Shown: positions 63,633 to 64,000 of the stretch, one piece after another | Layout: each line of letters begins with the position of its first letter | How positions within the stretch are numbered: position 1 is the first letter of the stretch | Source of the DNA: Apostichopus japonicus | Taxonomy: Eukaryota; Echinodermata; Holothuroidea; Aspidochirotida; Stichopodidae | Length of the DNA stretch: 64,000 nt | Direction: 5' to 3' | NCBI RefSeq assembly: GCF_037975245.1 | Contig: NC_092577.1 | Span: 3,114,501 to 3,178,500 of the forward strand | Notes under the pieces: model-generated | The model's input: the letters and a program-made list of their open reading frames with translations, nothing else | What the model was told of the DNA's origin: nothing | Databases searched by the model: none | Made by a program: the position numbers and the translations under genes

Positions 63633-64000
63633 TTGGAACGGATTCACTTTTAAGGCAATTTCAATTTTTGCACATGCTGCAAAAAGCTAGAGTTCCAGAA
63701 AGAGTTGTTATATAACGATGAAATATGCTAATTTCTGAAGTTGTGGTCGTATGCAATCTAGTGACAAGGAAAAAAGGGAATGTACAAGCTTGTAGTAAAA
63801 CTCTTCTAGCGATATCAAATAATTGTCAAGAATTCTTGGTGGCAGTATTTGGCATTTGAATCAAACCTGTTCCACTGCCTTTCACAACTTTGAAACCACC
63901 CAATATTGGTTAGCAACAGTTAATTCACAAGAATCTAAAAAGGTTCTGCTTCCAGCTAGAACTTTTCTATATCAAGTCCTTCACACTACCTAATACTAAT
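63633..64000. other. Downstream sequence
   Basis: No exon recognised. No clear poly(A) signal identifies a gene end. Confidence 0.4.

Overview
This is animal genomic DNA. It is AT-rich and intron-rich, and it is crowded with micro- and minisatellites and small transposons. One large gene on the + strand accounts for all the coding sequence I can support. Its 27 consecutive hyalin-repeat (HYR) domains, and the style of the repeats, suggest a marine deuterostome, most likely an echinoderm. That assignment is inference; no species-diagnostic sequence was identified.

The gene enters from the left, because the first exon seen starts with a splice acceptor. It runs through 27 HYR exons (7438-52798). 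Each encodes one domain of 75-87 codons, and every one starts and ends in phase 1. The 3' part encodes a degenerate SEA domain (two exons), a Notch-type EGF, a calcium-binding EGF, a canonical SEA with a G-S-x-x-V self-cleavage motif (two exons), and a third EGF split by a phase-2 intron. The exon that completes the third EGF also carries a transmembrane helix and the start of a basic, His/Pro-rich cytoplasmic tail, which continues through three phase-0 exons to at least 63587. All 38 exons join in one open frame of about 2,712 codons with no stop. The product is a type I membrane protein with a very long HYR stalk and a possible SEA-mediated shedding site close to the membrane. The 5' end (signal peptide, promoter) was not found. 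The 3' end may lie just inside or beyond the window.

The introns hold the most unusual signal. At least nine tandem arrays begin within about 130 bp downstream of an exon. In four cases (after HYR exons 3, 8, 15 and 17) the repeat unit includes the end of the exon and its 5' splice site, so the donor is copied about 14-15 times in three of them and several times in the fourth. Another array ends directly at the acceptor of HYR exon 14. A 490-bp homopyrimidine tract starts 13 bp after HYR exon 20.

Mobile elements in the introns are mostly short non-autonomous hAT-like elements with terminal inverted repeats. Those at 5483, 18138, 18522, 22095, 25468 and 35793 have 8-bp target duplications that are perfect or differ at one base; two possible relatives lie at 8641 and 50443. 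There is also a tRNA-derived SINE (12308) with a tail-only relative (44455), and a 5'-truncated, decayed Tx1/L1-like LINE on the - strand (38736-41160). No RNA gene, CRISPR array or second protein-coding gene was supported.
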